NCBI RefSeq assembly: GCF_022179465.1
Contig: NZ_BPQV01000013.1
Location: forward strand, 1 to 64,000
DNA: 64,000 bases
Source of the DNA: Methylobacterium organophilum
GTDB lineage: Bacteria; Pseudomonadota; Alphaproteobacteria; Rhizobiales; Beijerinckiaceae
Reading direction: 5' to 3'
Shown here one piece after another: positions 32,289-45,758 of this stretch. Both the position numbers and the translations under genes were made by a program. The notes beneath the pieces were generated by a model that searched no databases, was not told the DNA's origin, and saw only the letters and a list, made by a program, of their open reading frames with translations. Each line of letters starts with the position of its first letter. Position 1 is the stretch's first letter.

Positions 32289-34919
32289 ATGCAGCCAGCT
32301 GCGACCCCTGACGAAGCGGCCGTGACCGACGCCCTCCCCCGCTGGAGCGCCGGCGCGGAGCTCGGCGGCCTGCTGCGCGGGCAGGAGGCGCATTTCCTCG
32401 TGCTCGACACCGGGGCCGAGCGGGTGCTGTTCGCCTCTCCCCCGGCGCGCGGGCTGCGCGCGGGCATCGCGGATCCCGAGGGACGCGTCGCGGAGACGTT
32501 GGGCCTCGCCCGGCAGATCGAGCGGGCCGGCGGCGCCGGTGCCCGTGCCCGGCTGTTCCGGCTGCGTCTCGATCCGCGGGGCCTCGCCGCCCCCGTCACC
32601 TGCCGGGCGGCCCTGGCCACGCTGGAGGACGGCCGGCCCGCCCTCGTCCTGGCCCCGTTCGGCGCATTGCCGAAGCTGCCGCCGCTCCCCGGAAAGGCCG
32701 TCGCCGCGGCGCCGGAAAACACGCCCCCGGACCCGCCGCAGGACAAGGGTCCGGACGGCCCGGGCGACGCCGCGCCGCCGCGGCCGGAAACCGGCCGTTT
32801 CGTGTGGCGCTCGGACGCGGCCGACGTGGTGACCGCGATCTCGGGCGCCGCCGCCGATCTGGCGCCGCTCCTGGTCGGGCAATCCTGGGCGGAGCTGTTC
32901 GCGCGGGGCATCGTGCGCGGCGAGGCCCTCGCGGCCGCGCTCGCCACGCAGGCGACCTTCCGGGCGCAGCCGGTCCGCGTCGTCGCGCCAGGCTCGGGCG
33001 CGACGGCGGAGGCCGAGCTGTCCGGCATGCCGGCCGCCCGGCCGGGGCAGCCCTTCGCGGGCTTCGCCGGCTTCGGCCTCCTGCGCGCACGCCATCCCGC
33101 AAACCCCGACCGGGCGTCGGACGACATCGCGGACGCTCCGCGCGCGGCGATCGGGACCGAAGAACCCGTGCTCGGCGAGCCGGAGATCGACGAGCACGCA
33201 GCCGACGCGCCGGACACCGCCATGCCCGCGCCGGCGGCCCCCGAATCTTCGGCTCCGGAGCCGGCCTCGCTCGCCGCGGAGACGGTCGCCTCCCCGTCCG
33301 AGGCCCTGCCCGAGCCGGCGGCGTCCCCCTGGCGCCGGCACCCCGAGCCGCCGGCGACGGATCTGTCCGAGACGGAGCAGACCGCCTTCCGGGAGATCGC
33401 GCGCGCCCTCGGCGTGCGCTTCGACGGCGAGCTGTCGCAGGACAACCAAGCCCCGCAGCCCGTCCGCCCCTGGCGTCCCGAACCGATGCCCACCGCCCTG
33501 GCGGAGGTGCTCGACCAGCTGCCGGCGGGGGTGCTGGTGCATCGCGACGACACGGTTTTGTTCGCCAATACCCGGTTCCTCGGCCTGACCGGCTTTCCCG
33601 ACCGCTCGGCCCTGCAGGGGGAAGCGGGCATCGCGCGGCTTTTCCGCGGGCTCGCGCCGTCCGAGCGCAGCGAAGCCGGCGAGGTCGTGCCCTGCGCCAC
33701 CGCGGATGGCGGCAGCGTGCCCCTGCTCGTCGAGCGGGCGCGGCTCGATTGGGAGGGCGCTCCGGCCGAGCTGCTGCTCGCCCGCGTCGCGCCGCCCTCC
33801 CCCGTGGTGCCGCCCCATGTCGCCGAGAGCCATGCCGCCCGCGAGCAGGCCCTGCGCGACGTGCTCGACAGCCTGCCCGACGGGGTGCTGACCCTCGACG
33901 ACACGGCCCGGGTGCTCTCCCTCAACCGCAGCGCCGCCGCCCGGCTGCGGGGCGATCCCCGCGAGGTGGTCGGCATCGCCCTGCGCGACCTGCTGGCCCC
34001 CGAAAGCGCCCCGGCGCTCGGGGCGGCCATCGCCGCGGCCGAGCGCGCCGGCACCGGCGAGGCCGGCGAGATCCTGCCCAAGGACGCGCCCGGCGGCGAT
34101 CCCGTGAGCCTGCGCCTCGCCCGCCTCCCGGGCCGGGACGCCGCCCGTTTCAGCGCCGTCCTGACGGAACGCGGCGAGGCGAAGCGCCTGCGCGAGGAGC
34201 AGGCCGCGGCGCGCCGGGAGCTCGAAGCCTCCGCCCTGCGCAAGGCGGATTTCCTGGCCAAGGCGAGCCAGGAGATCCGCCGGCCGATGACGGGCATCAT
34301 CGAGGTCGCCGACGCGATGATGAAGGCACCGCTGGAGACGCTCGGCAGCGAGCGCTACGGCGACTACCTGCGCGACATCCGCGACGCGGGCAGCCACGTG
34401 CTCGCCATCGTCAACGACCTGCTCGAACTCGCGCAGATCGAGGCGGGGCGCGCCGGCCTCGCCCCCACCGAGATCGCCCTGAACGACCTCGTCTCGGGCT
34501 GCATCGCCGCCGTGCAGCCCCAGGCGGCGCGCGAACGCGTCCTCGTGCGCACCAGCCTCGCCCCGGACCTGCGGAGGCTGCATGCGGACGAGCGCTCCCT
34601 GCGTCAGGCCGCGCTCACCGTCATCGCCAATGCCGTGCGCTTCACGGAAGCCGGCGGCCAGGTCATCGTCTCGACGACCCTGGCCGAGCGCGGCGAGATC
34701 GCCCTGCGGGTGCGCGACACCGGCATCGGCATGACGCCGGAGGAAGTGGCGAACGCGCTGGAACCCTTCGGACCGGTCCAGACCGCCCATCCGGGCGGCG
34801 GCAGCGGCCTCGGCCTCACCCTGACCAAGGCGATCGTCGAGGCCAATCACGGCCGCTTCCGCATCTCCAGCCGCAAGAACGAGGGCACCCTCGTCGAGAT
34901 GATGTTCCCGGCCGCATGA
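32289..34919 (+). CDS. PAS-domain histidine kinase homologue lacking the phosphoacceptor His
   Basis: 876 residues, soluble. Architecture: Ala/Pro-rich N-terminal region, two PAS-like domains (about 410-510 and 520-630: VLDQLPAGVLVHRDDTVLFA and VLDSLPDGVLTLDDTARVLS), HisKA-like helix, HATPase. The H-box reads FLAKASQEIRRPMTGII, where PleC/PdhS-type kinases have SHE: the His codon is CAG (34269-34271), Gln. The ATP site looks intact (N-box LTVIANAVRFT, G1 VRDTGIGMTPEE, G2 GGGSGLGLTLTKAIV). It resembles alphaproteobacterial PleC/DivJ/PdhS/DivL cell-cycle kinases; like DivL it may act allosterically. A TTG at 32253 is an alternative start. Confidence 0.82.
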   Translation: MQPAATPDEAAVTDALPRWSAGAELGGLLRGQEAHFLVLDTGAERVLFASPPARGLRAGIADPEGRVAETLGLARQIERAGGAGARARLFRLRLDPRGLAAPVTCRAALATLEDGRPALVLAPFGALPKLPPLPGKAVAAAPENTPPDPPQDKGPDGPGDAAPPRPETGRFVWRSDAADVVTAISGAAADLAPLLVGQSWAELFARGIVRGEALAAALATQATFRAQPVRVVAPGSGATAEAELSGMPAARPGQPFAGFAGFGLLRARHPANPDRASDDIADAPRAAIGTEEPVLGEPEIDEHAADAPDTAMPAPAAPESSAPEPASLAAETVASPSEALPEPAASPWRRHPEPPATDLSETEQTAFREIARALGVRFDGELSQDNQAPQPVRPWRPEPMPTALAEVLDQLPAGVLVHRDDTVLFANTRFLGLTGFPDRSALQGEAGIARLFRGLAPSERSEAGEVVPCATADGGSVPLLVERARLDWEGAPAELLLARVAPPSPVVPPHVAESHAAREQALRDVLDSLPDGVLTLDDTARVLSLNRSAAARLRGDPREVVGIALRDLLAPESAPALGAAIAAAERAGTGEAGEILPKDAPGGDPVSLRLARLPGRDAARFSAVLTERGEAKRLREEQAAARRELEASALRKADFLAKASQEIRRPMTGIIEVADAMMKAPLETLGSERYGDYLRDIRDAGSHVLAIVNDLLELAQIEAGRAGLAPTEIALNDLVSGCIAAVQPQAARERVLVRTSLAPDLRRLHADERSLRQAALTVIANAVRFTEAGGQVIVSTTLAERGEIALRVRDTGIGMTPEEVANALEPFGPVQTAHPGGGSGLGLTLTKAIVEANHGRFRISSRKNEGTLVEMMFPAA

Positions 34920-35090
34920 CCGCCCCGCCGACCGCGCGCGGGGCCGGCCATAACAATCTGCCGATCCCGCAAAGCCCTGGACTAAATGGTGCTTGCTGCC
35001 CCGTTTCCGGAGAGCCTAGAACCACGGATCGGAAAGACCCGGCTGCGCAAGCTTCGCGATACGATCGGGCACCTCGAGGGATGAAACACG

Positions 35091-37040
<1,950 letters not shown>

Positions 37041-37198
37041 GATCGCGCACAAGTCGATCGCAGGCCCTCCATTTCGGAAGGCCCGGCAGACCGCAAGCGT
37101 GACGGAGCGGAGCGCCAACATCCGCCTGTCACGCCCCCACGCCAGAAAACCGGCCGCGGATCCCGACAGAACGGGACCGGACAGGCGGGAGGAACCCC

Positions 37199-37585
37199 AT
37201 GAGCACCCTGCAAACGGCGGGAGCGTCGGTGACGCCCCAGGCCCAGACGATCCATGGCATCGGCGCCCTGGAGATGCCCGAGCCGGATCACGACCTCGAC
37301 CGGATCGCCGAGCACCCGACCTTCAAGACCCTGGTCCGCGAGCGCACCCGCTACGGCTGGATCCTCACCGGCCTGATGCTCGTCGTCTATTTCGGCTTCA
37401 TCGGCCTGATCGCCTTCGACAAGGCGCTGCTGGCCACCAAGGTCGGCGGCACCGCCTCCCTCGGCTTCTACATGGGCATGTTCGTGATCGTCTTCGCGTT
37501 CCTGCTCACCGGCGCCTATGTCGCCCGCGCCAATACCCGCTTCGACCGGCTCTCGGCCGACCTCGCCCGGAGCCTCGCCCGATGA
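37199..37585 (+). CDS. DUF485 inner-membrane protein (YjcH-like)
   Basis: 128 residues. A cytoplasmic N-terminus (about 55 residues, [16 protein letters not shown]) is followed by two TM helices ([19 protein letters not shown] and [20 protein letters not shown]). This small protein regularly accompanies actP (yjcH in E. coli). Its stop overlaps the actP start (ATGA), so the two are coupled; it probably assists or regulates the acetate symporter. Confidence 0.92.
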   Translation: MSTLQTAGASVTPQAQTIHGIGALEMPEPDHDLDRIAEHPTFKTLVRERTRYGWILTGLMLVVYFGFIGLIAFDKALLATKVGGTASLGFYMGMFVIVFAFLLTGAYVARANTRFDRLSADLARSLAR

Positions 37586-39270
37586 TCCGCCGCAGCCTCC
37601 TCCTCCCCGCCGCCGGCCTCGCGCTGGCGGCCGCCCCGGCCCTGGCCGCGGGCCCCGATCTCGGCGCCGTGCAGCAGCAGGCCACGAACTGGCCGGCCGT
37701 CACGATGTTCTTCTTCTTCGTGATCTTCACCCTCGTCATCACCTACCGGGCGGCGAAGGGCTCGAAATCGGCCGCCGACTTCTACGCGGCGGGGGGCGGC
37801 ATCTCGGCCCGCACCAACGCGCTCGCCATCGCCGGCGACTACATGTCGGCGGCCTCGTTCCTCGGCATCTCCGGCCTCGTCTATTCCTCGGGCTTCGACG
37901 GGCTGATCTACTCGACGGGCTTCCTGGTCGGCTGGCCGATCGTGCTGTTCCTGATCGCGGAGCGCCTGCGCAACCTCGGCAAGTTCACCTTCGCCGACGT
38001 GGCGAGCTTCCGCCTCGACCAGACCTCGATCCGCATCATCTCGGCGACCGGCACCCTCGTGGTGGTGGCGTTCTACCTGATCGCCCAGATGGTCGGCGCG
38101 GGGAAGCTGATCCAGCTCCTGTTCGGCCTGCCCTATCTCTACGCGGTGGTGATCGTCGGCGCGCTGATGATCATCTACGTCGCCTTCGGCGGCATGAAGG
38201 CGACGACCTGGGTGCAGGTCATCAAGGCCTGCCTGCTGCTGGGCGGCGCGAGCTTCATGGCCGGGGCCGTGCTCTACAAGTTCGGCTTCAGCCCCGAGGC
38301 CTTGTTCGCCGCGGCCGTGCAGACCCACCCGAAGGGCGACGCCATCATGGCGCCGGGCGGCCTCGTCTCGAACCCGATCGACTCGATCTCGCTCGGCGTC
38401 GGCCTGATGTTCGGCACCGCCGGCCTGCCGCACATCCTGATGCGCTTCTTCACGGTGTCGGACGCTCAGGCCGCCCGCAAGTCGGTGTTCTACGCCACCG
38501 GCCTGATCGGCTACTTCTACATCCTCACCTTCATCATCGGCTTCGGCGGCATCGCCCTGCTGATGTCCGATCCCTCCTACTTCAAGCTCGGCGCGGGCGG
38601 GTCCTTCGACAAGATCAAGGACATGATCGGCGGCACCAACATGGTTGCCGTCAACCTCGCCAACGCGGTGGGCGGGCCGTACTTCCTCGGCTTCATCTCG
38701 GCGGTGGCCTTCGCGACCATCCTCGCGGTGGTGGCGGGGCTGACGCTGGCCGGCGCCTCGGCGATCAGCCACGATCTCTACGCCCAGGTCATCGCCCGCG
38801 GCCGCACCACGGAGAAGGCGGAGGTCAACCTCTCCAAGATCTCCGCCGTGGGCATCGGCATCGTGGCGATCTATCTCGGCTACGTCTTCGAGAACCAGAA
38901 CGTGGCCTTCATGGTCGGCCTCGCCTTCTCGGTGGCGGCGAGCTGCAACTTCCCCGTCCTGGCGATGTCGATCCTGTGGCGCGGCACCACGACCTGGGGG
39001 GCGCTGATCGGCGGCCTCGTCGGTCTCGTGGCGGCGGTGACCATGGTGGTGCTCTCGGATGCGGTCTGGGTGAAGACCCTCGGCCATCCGGCGCCGCTGT
39101 TCCCCTACGCCAACCCGGCCCTGTTCTCGATGCCGCTGGCCTTCGTGACGATCTGGGCGGTGTCGCTTCTGGACAAGACGCGCCGGGCCAACCGCGAGCG
39201 GGCCGCCTTCGACGCGCAATACGTGCGTTCGGAGACCGGCATCGGCGCCGCCGGCGCCCACGCGCACTGA
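37582..39270 (+). CDS. actP: cation/acetate symporter
   Basis: 562-residue sodium:solute symporter family transporter for acetate and related short carboxylates. It has an N-terminal cleavable-looking signal ([17 protein letters not shown]) as in E. coli ActP, then about 13 TM helices, with [34 protein letters not shown] and [15 protein letters not shown] as family blocks. It forms an acetate uptake and activation cassette with acs and the DUF485 gene; a strong terminator follows. Confidence 0.95.
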   Translation: MIRRSLLLPAAGLALAAAPALAAGPDLGAVQQQATNWPAVTMFFFFVIFTLVITYRAAKGSKSAADFYAAGGGISARTNALAIAGDYMSAASFLGISGLVYSSGFDGLIYSTGFLVGWPIVLFLIAERLRNLGKFTFADVASFRLDQTSIRIISATGTLVVVAFYLIAQMVGAGKLIQLLFGLPYLYAVVIVGALMIIYVAFGGMKATTWVQVIKACLLLGGASFMAGAVLYKFGFSPEALFAAAVQTHPKGDAIMAPGGLVSNPIDSISLGVGLMFGTAGLPHILMRFFTVSDAQAARKSVFYATGLIGYFYILTFIIGFGGIALLMSDPSYFKLGAGGSFDKIKDMIGGTNMVAVNLANAVGGPYFLGFISAVAFATILAVVAGLTLAGASAISHDLYAQVIARGRTTEKAEVNLSKISAVGIGIVAIYLGYVFENQNVAFMVGLAFSVAASCNFPVLAMSILWRGTTTWGALIGGLVGLVAAVTMVVLSDAVWVKTLGHPAPLFPYANPALFSMPLAFVTIWAVSLLDKTRRANRERAAFDAQYVRSETGIGAAGAHAH

Positions 39271-39312
39271 CAGGCACGAGCAACGGCGCCGCGAGGCGCC
39301 GTCATCGACGAA

Positions 39313-39349
39313 AAGAAGCCCCGGCCGCTCCGCACGGCCGGGGCTTCTT
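39313..39349. terminator. bidirectional terminator between actP and P450 gene
   Basis: A 15-bp perfect stem: the arm at 39313-39327 (AAGAAGCCCCGGCCG) pairs with 39335-39349 around a 7-nt loop. TTT follows on the plus strand and TTTT-type ends on the minus strand, serving actP and the convergent P450 gene. Confidence 0.88.
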
Positions 39350-39366
39350 CGTTTGAACGGATCCGA

Positions 39367-40737
39367 TCAGCGCCGCTCCAGCGCCCCCCAGAGGCCGCCG
39401 CGGGGCTGCAGGCTGATCGCGCCGAAGGGCACCACGTTGGCGTCCGGCGCCAAGTGGAAGCGGTAGCGCCGGGCGATGGCCGCGGCGATCACCATCATCT
39501 GCGTCTGGGCGAAGTGGGAGCCCGGGCAGACGCCGGGGCCGACGGCGAAGGGGAGATGGGCGAAGCGCGGCCGGTCGGCGCTGCGCGCCTCGGTGAAGCG
39601 GTCGGGATCGAAGCGCTCCGGCTCGTCCCACAGGCGCCGGTGCCGGTGCACCACCCAGGGCGCGACGATGACGAAGGTGCCCCTGGGGACCTTCTTGCCC
39701 GCGATCGTGTCGGTGACCCGCGCCACGCGGGCGATGATCGGGATCGGCGGATAGAGCCGCATCACCTCGTCGAGGACCCGGCGGAGATAGGGCAGCTGGC
39801 GCAACTGCTCCGGGCGGAGCGGCCCGTCGCCGAGCACCGCGTCGAGCTCGGCATGCAGCCGCGCCTCGACCGCGGGATGCGTGCCGAGAAGATACCAGAT
39901 CCAGGTCAGCGCCCGGATGGTGGCGTCCCCGGCCCCCACCAGGCTCGCCGCCTCGTCGGCCATCTCGTTGGGCGGCAGCGTCTCGCCGGTCGCGCGGTCG
40001 GCGCTGTGGGCGATCCGCCAGAGCAGGTCGCGCGGGCCGGCATAGCCCGCCGCCTTGCGCGCCGCGATCATCGCGGCGAGCTGCGCCCGGAGGGCGATCC
40101 GCTCCGGGCTCTGCCGCGCCGAGCTGACCCGGTCGCGCAGCCATTCGGGCATCGGCAGCAGATCGAGGGCGCGGGGCTTGCGCGGCACCCTCGAGAGCCA
40201 TTTCAGGATCGGCACGAAATCCAGGTCGCCCCCCGCCGACATCCGGTTGAGGAGCTGGATCCAGATCCGGGCGGCCTGCGCCTCGATATCGACCGGCTCG
40301 GCGAGCAGCGGCTCGAAGCCCGCGACCAGCGCCTCGCATTGGGCGATCAGCCCGGGCAGGTCCGGGGCCGTGGCGCGCCGGTCCAGGGTCGCGGCGCAGA
40401 TCCGGCGGTGCCGCCACCAGATCGCCCCGGAGGTCGCCAGCGTGCCCGTGCCGATCTCCGCCGCGTAGAGGCGCTTGATCATCGGCACGCGGGGATAATC
40501 GTCGAAGCGGTCGACGAGCACCTGCCGGATCGCCGCCGGGTCGCTGACGAAGGCGAGCCGCACCGGACCGTAGCGGCGCACCACGACGAGCTCGTCGAAC
40601 AGGGCTTCGTCGAAGATGCCGACGGTGTTCGAGGCCACCGTCCTGAGAAGCTGCAGGGGCGTGAGCGGACGCTGCGGGCGCGGGGGCGCCGCGAGACGTG
40701 GCGGCGCTCCGTCGGAAGGCGGGGCGCCGTCACGCAT
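39367..40737 (-). CDS. cytochrome P450
   Basis: 456-residue soluble bacterial P450. Landmarks: I-helix oxygen-activation motif [13 protein letters not shown]-helix ExxR in [18 protein letters not shown], and the haem-thiolate loop [14 protein letters not shown] with the axial Cys. No TM anchor; it has a Pro/Ala-rich N-terminus of about 25 residues. Redox partners and substrate are not encoded nearby. Monooxygenation of a hydrophobic compound is likely. Confidence 0.93.
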   Translation of the reverse strand: MRDGAPPSDGAPPRLAAPPRPQRPLTPLQLLRTVASNTVGIFDEALFDELVVVRRYGPVRLAFVSDPAAIRQVLVDRFDDYPRVPMIKRLYAAEIGTGTLATSGAIWWRHRRICAATLDRRATAPDLPGLIAQCEALVAGFEPLLAEPVDIEAQAARIWIQLLNRMSAGGDLDFVPILKWLSRVPRKPRALDLLPMPEWLRDRVSSARQSPERIALRAQLAAMIAARKAAGYAGPRDLLWRIAHSADRATGETLPPNEMADEAASLVGAGDATIRALTWIWYLLGTHPAVEARLHAELDAVLGDGPLRPEQLRQLPYLRRVLDEVMRLYPPIPIIARVARVTDTIAGKKVPRGTFVIVAPWVVHRHRRLWDEPERFDPDRFTEARSADRPRFAHLPFAVGPGVCPGSHFAQTQMMVIAAAIARRYRFHLAPDANVVPFGAISLQPRGGLWGALERR

Positions 40738-40783
40738 CCTGCGCTCGTCTCTCTTGGATCGGGGTCCGAGAGGCCGCGGCCCC

Positions 40784-42382
40784 TCAGTGCCGGAAGTGGC
40801 GCGTGCCGGTGAACACCATCGCCAGCCCCGCCTCGTCGGCGGCGCGGATCACCTCTTCGTCGCGCATCGAGCCGCCGGGCTGGATCACCGCGGTGGCCCC
40901 CGCCTCGGCCGCGGCGAGAAGCCCGTCGGCGAAGGGGAAGAAGGCGTCGGAGGCGACCGCGGAGCCGTTGGCGAGGCTCTCGGACAGGCCGAGGCGCTTG
41001 GCGCCCTCCGCGGCCTTCCAGGCGGCGATGCGCGAGGAATCGACCCGCGACATCTGCCCGGCCCCGATCCCGACCGTGGCGCCGCTGCGGGCATAGACGA
41101 TGGCGTTCGACTTCACGTGCTTGGCGACGCGGTAGGCGAAGCGCATGTCGGCGTATTCGGCCTCCGTCGGCTGGCGCTTCGTCACGACCTTGAGCGCCAT
41201 GTCGTCGACGACCGCCCCGTCGCGGCCCTGCACCAGCAGGCCGCCGGCGAGGCTGCGCACGGTCTCGCCCGCGGCGCGGGGATCGGGCAGGCCGCCGGCG
41301 AGCAGCAGCCGCAGGTTCTTCTTGGCGCCGACGATGCGCTGGGCCTCCTCGGTCGCATCGGGCGCGATGATGACCTCGGTGAAGATCTCCACGATCTTGC
41401 GGGCGGCCTCCGCGTCGAGGGGCCGGTTGAGGGCGACGATGCCGCCGAAGGCCGAGACGGGATCGCAGGCGAGCGCCCGCTCATAGGCTTCGAGCAGGCT
41501 GCCGCCCTCGGCGACGCCGCAGGGATTGGCGTGCTTGATGATCGCCACCGCGGCGGTGCGGGCCGGATCGAACTCGGCCACGCATTCATAGGCCGCGTCG
41601 GTGTCGTTGAGGTTGTTGTAGGATAGCTCCTTGCCCTGGAGCTGCCGCGCCGTGGCGATGCCGGGCCGCGGCGTGCCGGCGGAGCGGTAGAAGGCGGCGG
41701 ATTGGTGCGGGTTCTCGCCGTAGCGCAGGGCCTGGCCGAGGCTGCCGCCGAAGGCGCGGAAGGCGGGCGCGGCCTCCGGCTCGATCGCGCCGGCGAGCCA
41801 GTTGGCGATGCCGGCGTCGTAGGAGGCGGTGCGGGCGAAGGCCTTCTGGGCGAGGCGGCGGCGGGTCGCGGCGGCGATGGCGCCGTCGTTCGCCGCCAGT
41901 TCGGAGAGGATCGTGCCGTAATCGGCCACGTCGACCACCACGGCGACGTCGGCATGGTTCTTGGCCGCGGCGCGGATCATGGCCGGGCCGCCGATATCGA
42001 TGTTCTCGACGCAGTCGTCGTAGGAGCCGCCCCGGGCCAGCGTCGCCTCGAAGGGGTAGAGATTGACCACGAGCAGGTCGATGGCGCCGATGCCGTGGGC
42101 GGCCAGCGCCGCCTGATGCTCGGGATTGTCGCGGATGGCGAGCAGGCCGCCATGGACGGCCGGGTGCAGCGTCTTCACGCGCCCGTCCATCATCTCGGGG
42201 AACTGCGTCAGCTGCGCCACCTCGGTCATGGCGAGGCCGGCCTCGGTCAGGGCGCGGTGGGTGCCGCCGGTCGAGACCAGGGCGATGCCGCGCTCCGCCA
42301 GGGCGCGGGCGAAGGCCACGAGGCCGGTCTTGTCGGAAACGGAAAGAAGGGCGCGGGTCACCCGGGTCTGGTCGCGCGACAT
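40784..42382 (-). CDS. purH: bifunctional AICAR transformylase / IMP cyclohydrolase
   Basis: 532 residues; last two steps of de novo purine synthesis. N-terminal MGS-like IMP cyclohydrolase domain ([41 protein letters not shown]) and C-terminal transformylase domain with [24 protein letters not shown] and AFFPFADGL. Start 42382 (MSRDQTRV); longer upstream readings lack similarity. It follows the heparinase-like gene (80-nt gap), with rsmB before that, as often seen in Rhizobiales. Confidence 0.97.
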   Translation of the reverse strand: MSRDQTRVTRALLSVSDKTGLVAFARALAERGIALVSTGGTHRALTEAGLAMTEVAQLTQFPEMMDGRVKTLHPAVHGGLLAIRDNPEHQAALAAHGIGAIDLLVVNLYPFEATLARGGSYDDCVENIDIGGPAMIRAAAKNHADVAVVVDVADYGTILSELAANDGAIAAATRRRLAQKAFARTASYDAGIANWLAGAIEPEAAPAFRAFGGSLGQALRYGENPHQSAAFYRSAGTPRPGIATARQLQGKELSYNNLNDTDAAYECVAEFDPARTAAVAIIKHANPCGVAEGGSLLEAYERALACDPVSAFGGIVALNRPLDAEAARKIVEIFTEVIIAPDATEEAQRIVGAKKNLRLLLAGGLPDPRAAGETVRSLAGGLLVQGRDGAVVDDMALKVVTKRQPTEAEYADMRFAYRVAKHVKSNAIVYARSGATVGIGAGQMSRVDSSRIAAWKAAEGAKRLGLSESLANGSAVASDAFFPFADGLLAAAEAGATAVIQPGGSMRDEEVIRAADEAGLAMVFTGTRHFRH

Positions 42383-42462
42383 GGAAGGCTCGTCCGGTCT
42401 CGAAAAGGCGTTCTGCCGGCGCGCGGTAGCATGGAACGCCTCCGGGCTTCCACCCGGGCGGA

Positions 42463-44205
42463 TCAAACCGGGCCGGACCGCCCTCCGCCGCCTTCCGCGA
42501 CCCGCACGAAGCGCCACCGGATCCGCGCGCCCTCGGTGAGAGCGAGATAGAGCGCGATCTGCTCGGTGCGGCAGGCGCCGACCACGCCGGCGAAGTAGAC
42601 GCTCTCCTCGATCGCCACGTCCGCGCCGTCGGCCGAGAAGCGCCAGACCTCGCCGGAGGCCGTGGTCAGCTCGACCTGGCCGCCGCCCTCCCCGCGCACA
42701 TGGACGTTCGGGTGCAGGTGGAAGCGCACGGCGATCTCGTGGGGCCGGCGGCTGCCGCGGCCCTCGCGCAGGAAGGCGTCCACGCCCTCGAGCAGGCTCC
42801 CGTCCGCCGAGAGCGTCCAGCGGCGCTCGTGGACGACGCCGAAGGAGAGGAGGTAACCGTCGTGCCGGGCCGCCAGGGTCGCCGCCCCGGCCTCCGCCCC
42901 GCGCTCCACGGCCACGTTCGTCGGCCCGCGCAGGATGGCGGGTCCGTAGCGGTCGGAGAGCCAGTTCGTCACGAGCCGGCGTCCCCACCAGGCGTCCGGG
43001 CTCGCCAGGAAGCGGCAGGAGGAGGTGTCGTCCACCGTCGCGGTGGAATGGGCGGCGGTGCTGCGGGCGACGCGGCGCAGCTCGAACCCGCTCGCGGGCA
43101 TGCCGCAATTGACGACGAGGCGCTCGCGGCCGCTCGTCATCTCGAAGGAGAGGCAGCCCGCGCAGGCCTCCGCCGATTCGCGCGGCCCCGGCGCCTGCCC
43201 GACATCGGCGACCACGACGGTGCGGCCCGCCTCCAGCCGCTCGTAGCCCGAGATCGGGGCCCGCAGCATCGTCTGGGCGGCGCCCCCGTCATAGACGAGC
43301 AGCGTGGCGAGGTGGTCCGCGGCGGTCACGCCGACACCGTTGAAGTGGCTGAGCGAGGCGTCCCCGTGGCGCAGAAGCCGGAACAGCGGCAGCATCCGGT
43401 CGATGGCGCGCAGCAGCGCCTCCGGCGGGTCGATGCTGCGGCTGAGGAAGCTCTGGCGCAGGGGCAGCAGGTCGAGCAGCAGTTCCAGGGCGAAGCGCTG
43501 GTTGCGGCTGATATGGCCGCCATCGGGCAGGATCTGCCGGTCGAGCTCGCGCGAGAGCACCCGGGTGGCCCGGCGCAGGATCGGCTCGATGCCCTCGCAG
43601 CAGAGGCCGGCATAGCTGAGCGCCACGGCCGAGACGAGCTGGGCCTGGGGCGGCGCGCCCCGGCGCAGCCAGCGCTCCAGTTCGCGGGCATTGCGCCCGA
43701 TCGCCTTGAGGAAGGCCTGGTAGAAGGCGTGGTCCGCCCCCTCGAGCACCAGGGGCGACTGGCACAGGAAGGAGACGAGGCGGCGGGCCGCCACGGGAAC
43801 CGGGCTCGCCAGATCCGGATCGCCCCGGCCGGCGATGAAATCGGAGACGAAGGCGCGGGCATTGGCCCGGGCCAGGGCGTTGTCGGCGGCGCGCAGGTGG
43901 CGCAGCCAGCCGAAACCGTAGAGCACCTGCGCCCATTCCGGCGAGGGCGGATCGTAGTCGAAGGGCGAGCGGCCGCTCACCACCAGGGAGCGCCCGGCGA
44001 AGACGAACAGGCCGGAATAGATGTCGTCGGCGAAGGTGGGATCGCTCGTGCGCAGGTCGTGCGGCGCGATCACCAGCGCGCGGACCCGGGCACGGGACAG
44101 GATGTCCGCCGGCGAGGTCAGGCGGGCGGCCGTCATCCGGACGGATCGGGCGAGTTCCGTCCCGGCCAGCCGATACAGATCCCAGCGGTCAGACCCCCAA
44201 CCCAC
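42463..44205 (-). CDS. heparinase II/III family protein
   Basis: About 580 residues. An (alpha/alpha)-barrel-like N-terminal half ([32 protein letters not shown]) precedes the heparinase II/III beta domain ([37 protein letters not shown]). No signal peptide is evident. Many alphaproteobacteria carry this gene between rsmB and purH; its substrate is unknown. The GTG at 44205 is preferred because AGAGGA lies 6 nt before it; an ATG at 44289 would add 28 residues without family similarity. Confidence 0.85.
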   Translation of the reverse strand: MGWGSDRWDLYRLAGTELARSVRMTAARLTSPADILSRARVRALVIAPHDLRTSDPTFADDIYSGLFVFAGRSLVVSGRSPFDYDPPSPEWAQVLYGFGWLRHLRAADNALARANARAFVSDFIAGRGDPDLASPVPVAARRLVSFLCQSPLVLEGADHAFYQAFLKAIGRNARELERWLRRGAPPQAQLVSAVALSYAGLCCEGIEPILRRATRVLSRELDRQILPDGGHISRNQRFALELLLDLLPLRQSFLSRSIDPPEALLRAIDRMLPLFRLLRHGDASLSHFNGVGVTAADHLATLLVYDGGAAQTMLRAPISGYERLEAGRTVVVADVGQAPGPRESAEACAGCLSFEMTSGRERLVVNCGMPASGFELRRVARSTAAHSTATVDDTSSCRFLASPDAWWGRRLVTNWLSDRYGPAILRGPTNVAVERGAEAGAATLAARHDGYLLSFGVVHERRWTLSADGSLLEGVDAFLREGRGSRRPHEIAVRFHLHPNVHVRGEGGGQVELTTASGEVWRFSADGADVAIEESVYFAGVVGACRTEQIALYLALTEGARIRWRFVRVAEGGGGRSGPV

Positions 44206-44310
44206 GCAGTGTCCTCTTCCGGCGCGGGCGACGCGGGGCGTGCGTCGGCCGGCTCCCAAGCCTGACGGTAGAGCCCGCCTCTTAACCATTTGCTAACGCT
44301 GTTGCCGCCC

Positions 44311-45681
44311 TCAGCCGCCTCGTACCAGCCGGCTCGCGAAGAACCCATCCACCCCCCCCACCCGCGAGCCCGCGGGACCCGGCAGGTGCGAGGGCAGGGT
44401 GCGCAGGTCGCCCTCCGGCCCGATCAGCTCGGCATGGCCACCGACCTCTTCCGAGGTGACGGGCAGACGGGCGAAATCCGGATGCCGCGCGAGGAAGGCG
44501 GCGACCTGCGCCTCCCCCTCCGCCGGCTCCAGGGAACAGGTGCAATAGACGAGGCGCCCCCCGGGTCGGAGCAGCTTGGCGGCCTTGTCGAGGAGCCGCG
44601 CCTGCAGGCCGGCGAGACGGCCGATATCCCCCTCGCTCTTGGTCCAGGCCACGTCCGGATGGCGGCGGATCGTGCCGGTGGCCGAACAGGGCGCATCAAG
44701 GAGCACGGCGTCGAAAGGCGCGTCCTCGGGCAGATCGAGGGCGTCGACGGCCTGCACCTCCGCGGAGAGGGAGAGCCGCGCCAGATTGAGGCGCAACCGT
44801 TCGAGGCGGGCAGCGGAGCGGTCGACGGCGGTCACCCGGGCCCCCGCCGCGGCGAGCTGGGCGGTCTTGCCGCCCGGCGCCGCGCAGAGATCGGCGATGC
44901 GCTCGTCCTTGGCGGGCCGAAGCAGCCGGGCGGGGATCGCGGCGGCGGCGTCCTGCACCCACCAGGCGCCCTCGGCATAGCCCGGCAGCTCGGACACCGC
45001 GGCCCGCACCTCCGCGAGGCGGACGCTGCCGAGAGGGAGGAGGATACCCCCGAGCCGCTCGGCCCAGGCCTGGGCGTCCGTCGGAACGGTGAGATCGACC
45101 GCCGCCCCGGCGCGATGGGAGGCCGCGATCGCACGCGCGGTCGCCTCGCCGTAGCTCTCCCGCCAGCGCCGGGCGAGCCAGGGGGGCGTGTCGATGTCGA
45201 GGGGATCTGGCGCGGAGGCCCGGATCCCCTCCGCCTCGCGGGCAAGCCGGCGCAGGACCGCGTTCACGAGGCCGGCGGCATGGGCGAGTTCGGGATCGGA
45301 CTTGGCAAGCCGCACCGAGAGATCGACGGCGGCATGGTCGGGCACGGCGAGGTCGAGGATCTGGGCGGCCCCGGTCACCAGCAAGGCGAGGAGGCGCGGC
45401 TGCTCCTCCGGCAGGCCGCTGGTCATCCGCTCCGCGAGGGCCGCGCGCAGGGAGCCGAAGCGCCGGAAGGTGGCCGTGGCGATGGCGCGGGCAAGCGCCG
45501 CATCGGCGGGCTCGAGGGGCGTGCGGCGCAGGGCCTGGGTGAGGGCGTCGTCGAGGGCGAGGCCGCGAGCCTTGCCGATCAGGTCGGCGACGGCTTCGCG
45601 GGCAACGCGGCGGGCTCCGAGGCCGGGGACGTCCGGCTCCGAAGCCGTCTCGCGGCCGGCCGCGTTGCGGCGTCTCGCCAT
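44311..45681 (-). CDS. rsmB: RsmB/NOP-family rRNA (cytosine-C5) methyltransferase
   Basis: 456 residues. An N-terminal NusB-like RNA-binding domain (about 25-150) is followed by a SAM-dependent methyltransferase with motif I DLCAAPGGKTAQL, motif IV LDAPCSATGTIRRHPD and motif VI VYCTCSLEPAEGE; the two Cys (DAPC, TCS) are the release and nucleophile residues of m5C enzymes. Likely methylates 16S rRNA C967-equivalent. Start 45681 (ATG) is favoured over GTG at 45690. Divergent from the SdhAF4 gene. Confidence 0.93.
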   Translation of the reverse strand: MARRRNAAGRETASEPDVPGLGARRVAREAVADLIGKARGLALDDALTQALRRTPLEPADAALARAIATATFRRFGSLRAALAERMTSGLPEEQPRLLALLVTGAAQILDLAVPDHAAVDLSVRLAKSDPELAHAAGLVNAVLRRLAREAEGIRASAPDPLDIDTPPWLARRWRESYGEATARAIAASHRAGAAVDLTVPTDAQAWAERLGGILLPLGSVRLAEVRAAVSELPGYAEGAWWVQDAAAAIPARLLRPAKDERIADLCAAPGGKTAQLAAAGARVTAVDRSAARLERLRLNLARLSLSAEVQAVDALDLPEDAPFDAVLLDAPCSATGTIRRHPDVAWTKSEGDIGRLAGLQARLLDKAAKLLRPGGRLVYCTCSLEPAEGEAQVAAFLARHPDFARLPVTSEEVGGHAELIGPEGDLRTLPSHLPGPAGSRVGGVDGFFASRLVRGG

Positions 45682-45758
45682 GAATGCCACTTTCCGAAAG
45701 AACGAGGGGTCGGGTTTCCCGACGCCCTCCCACCGGACGCGACCGAAAGCAAGACGAC

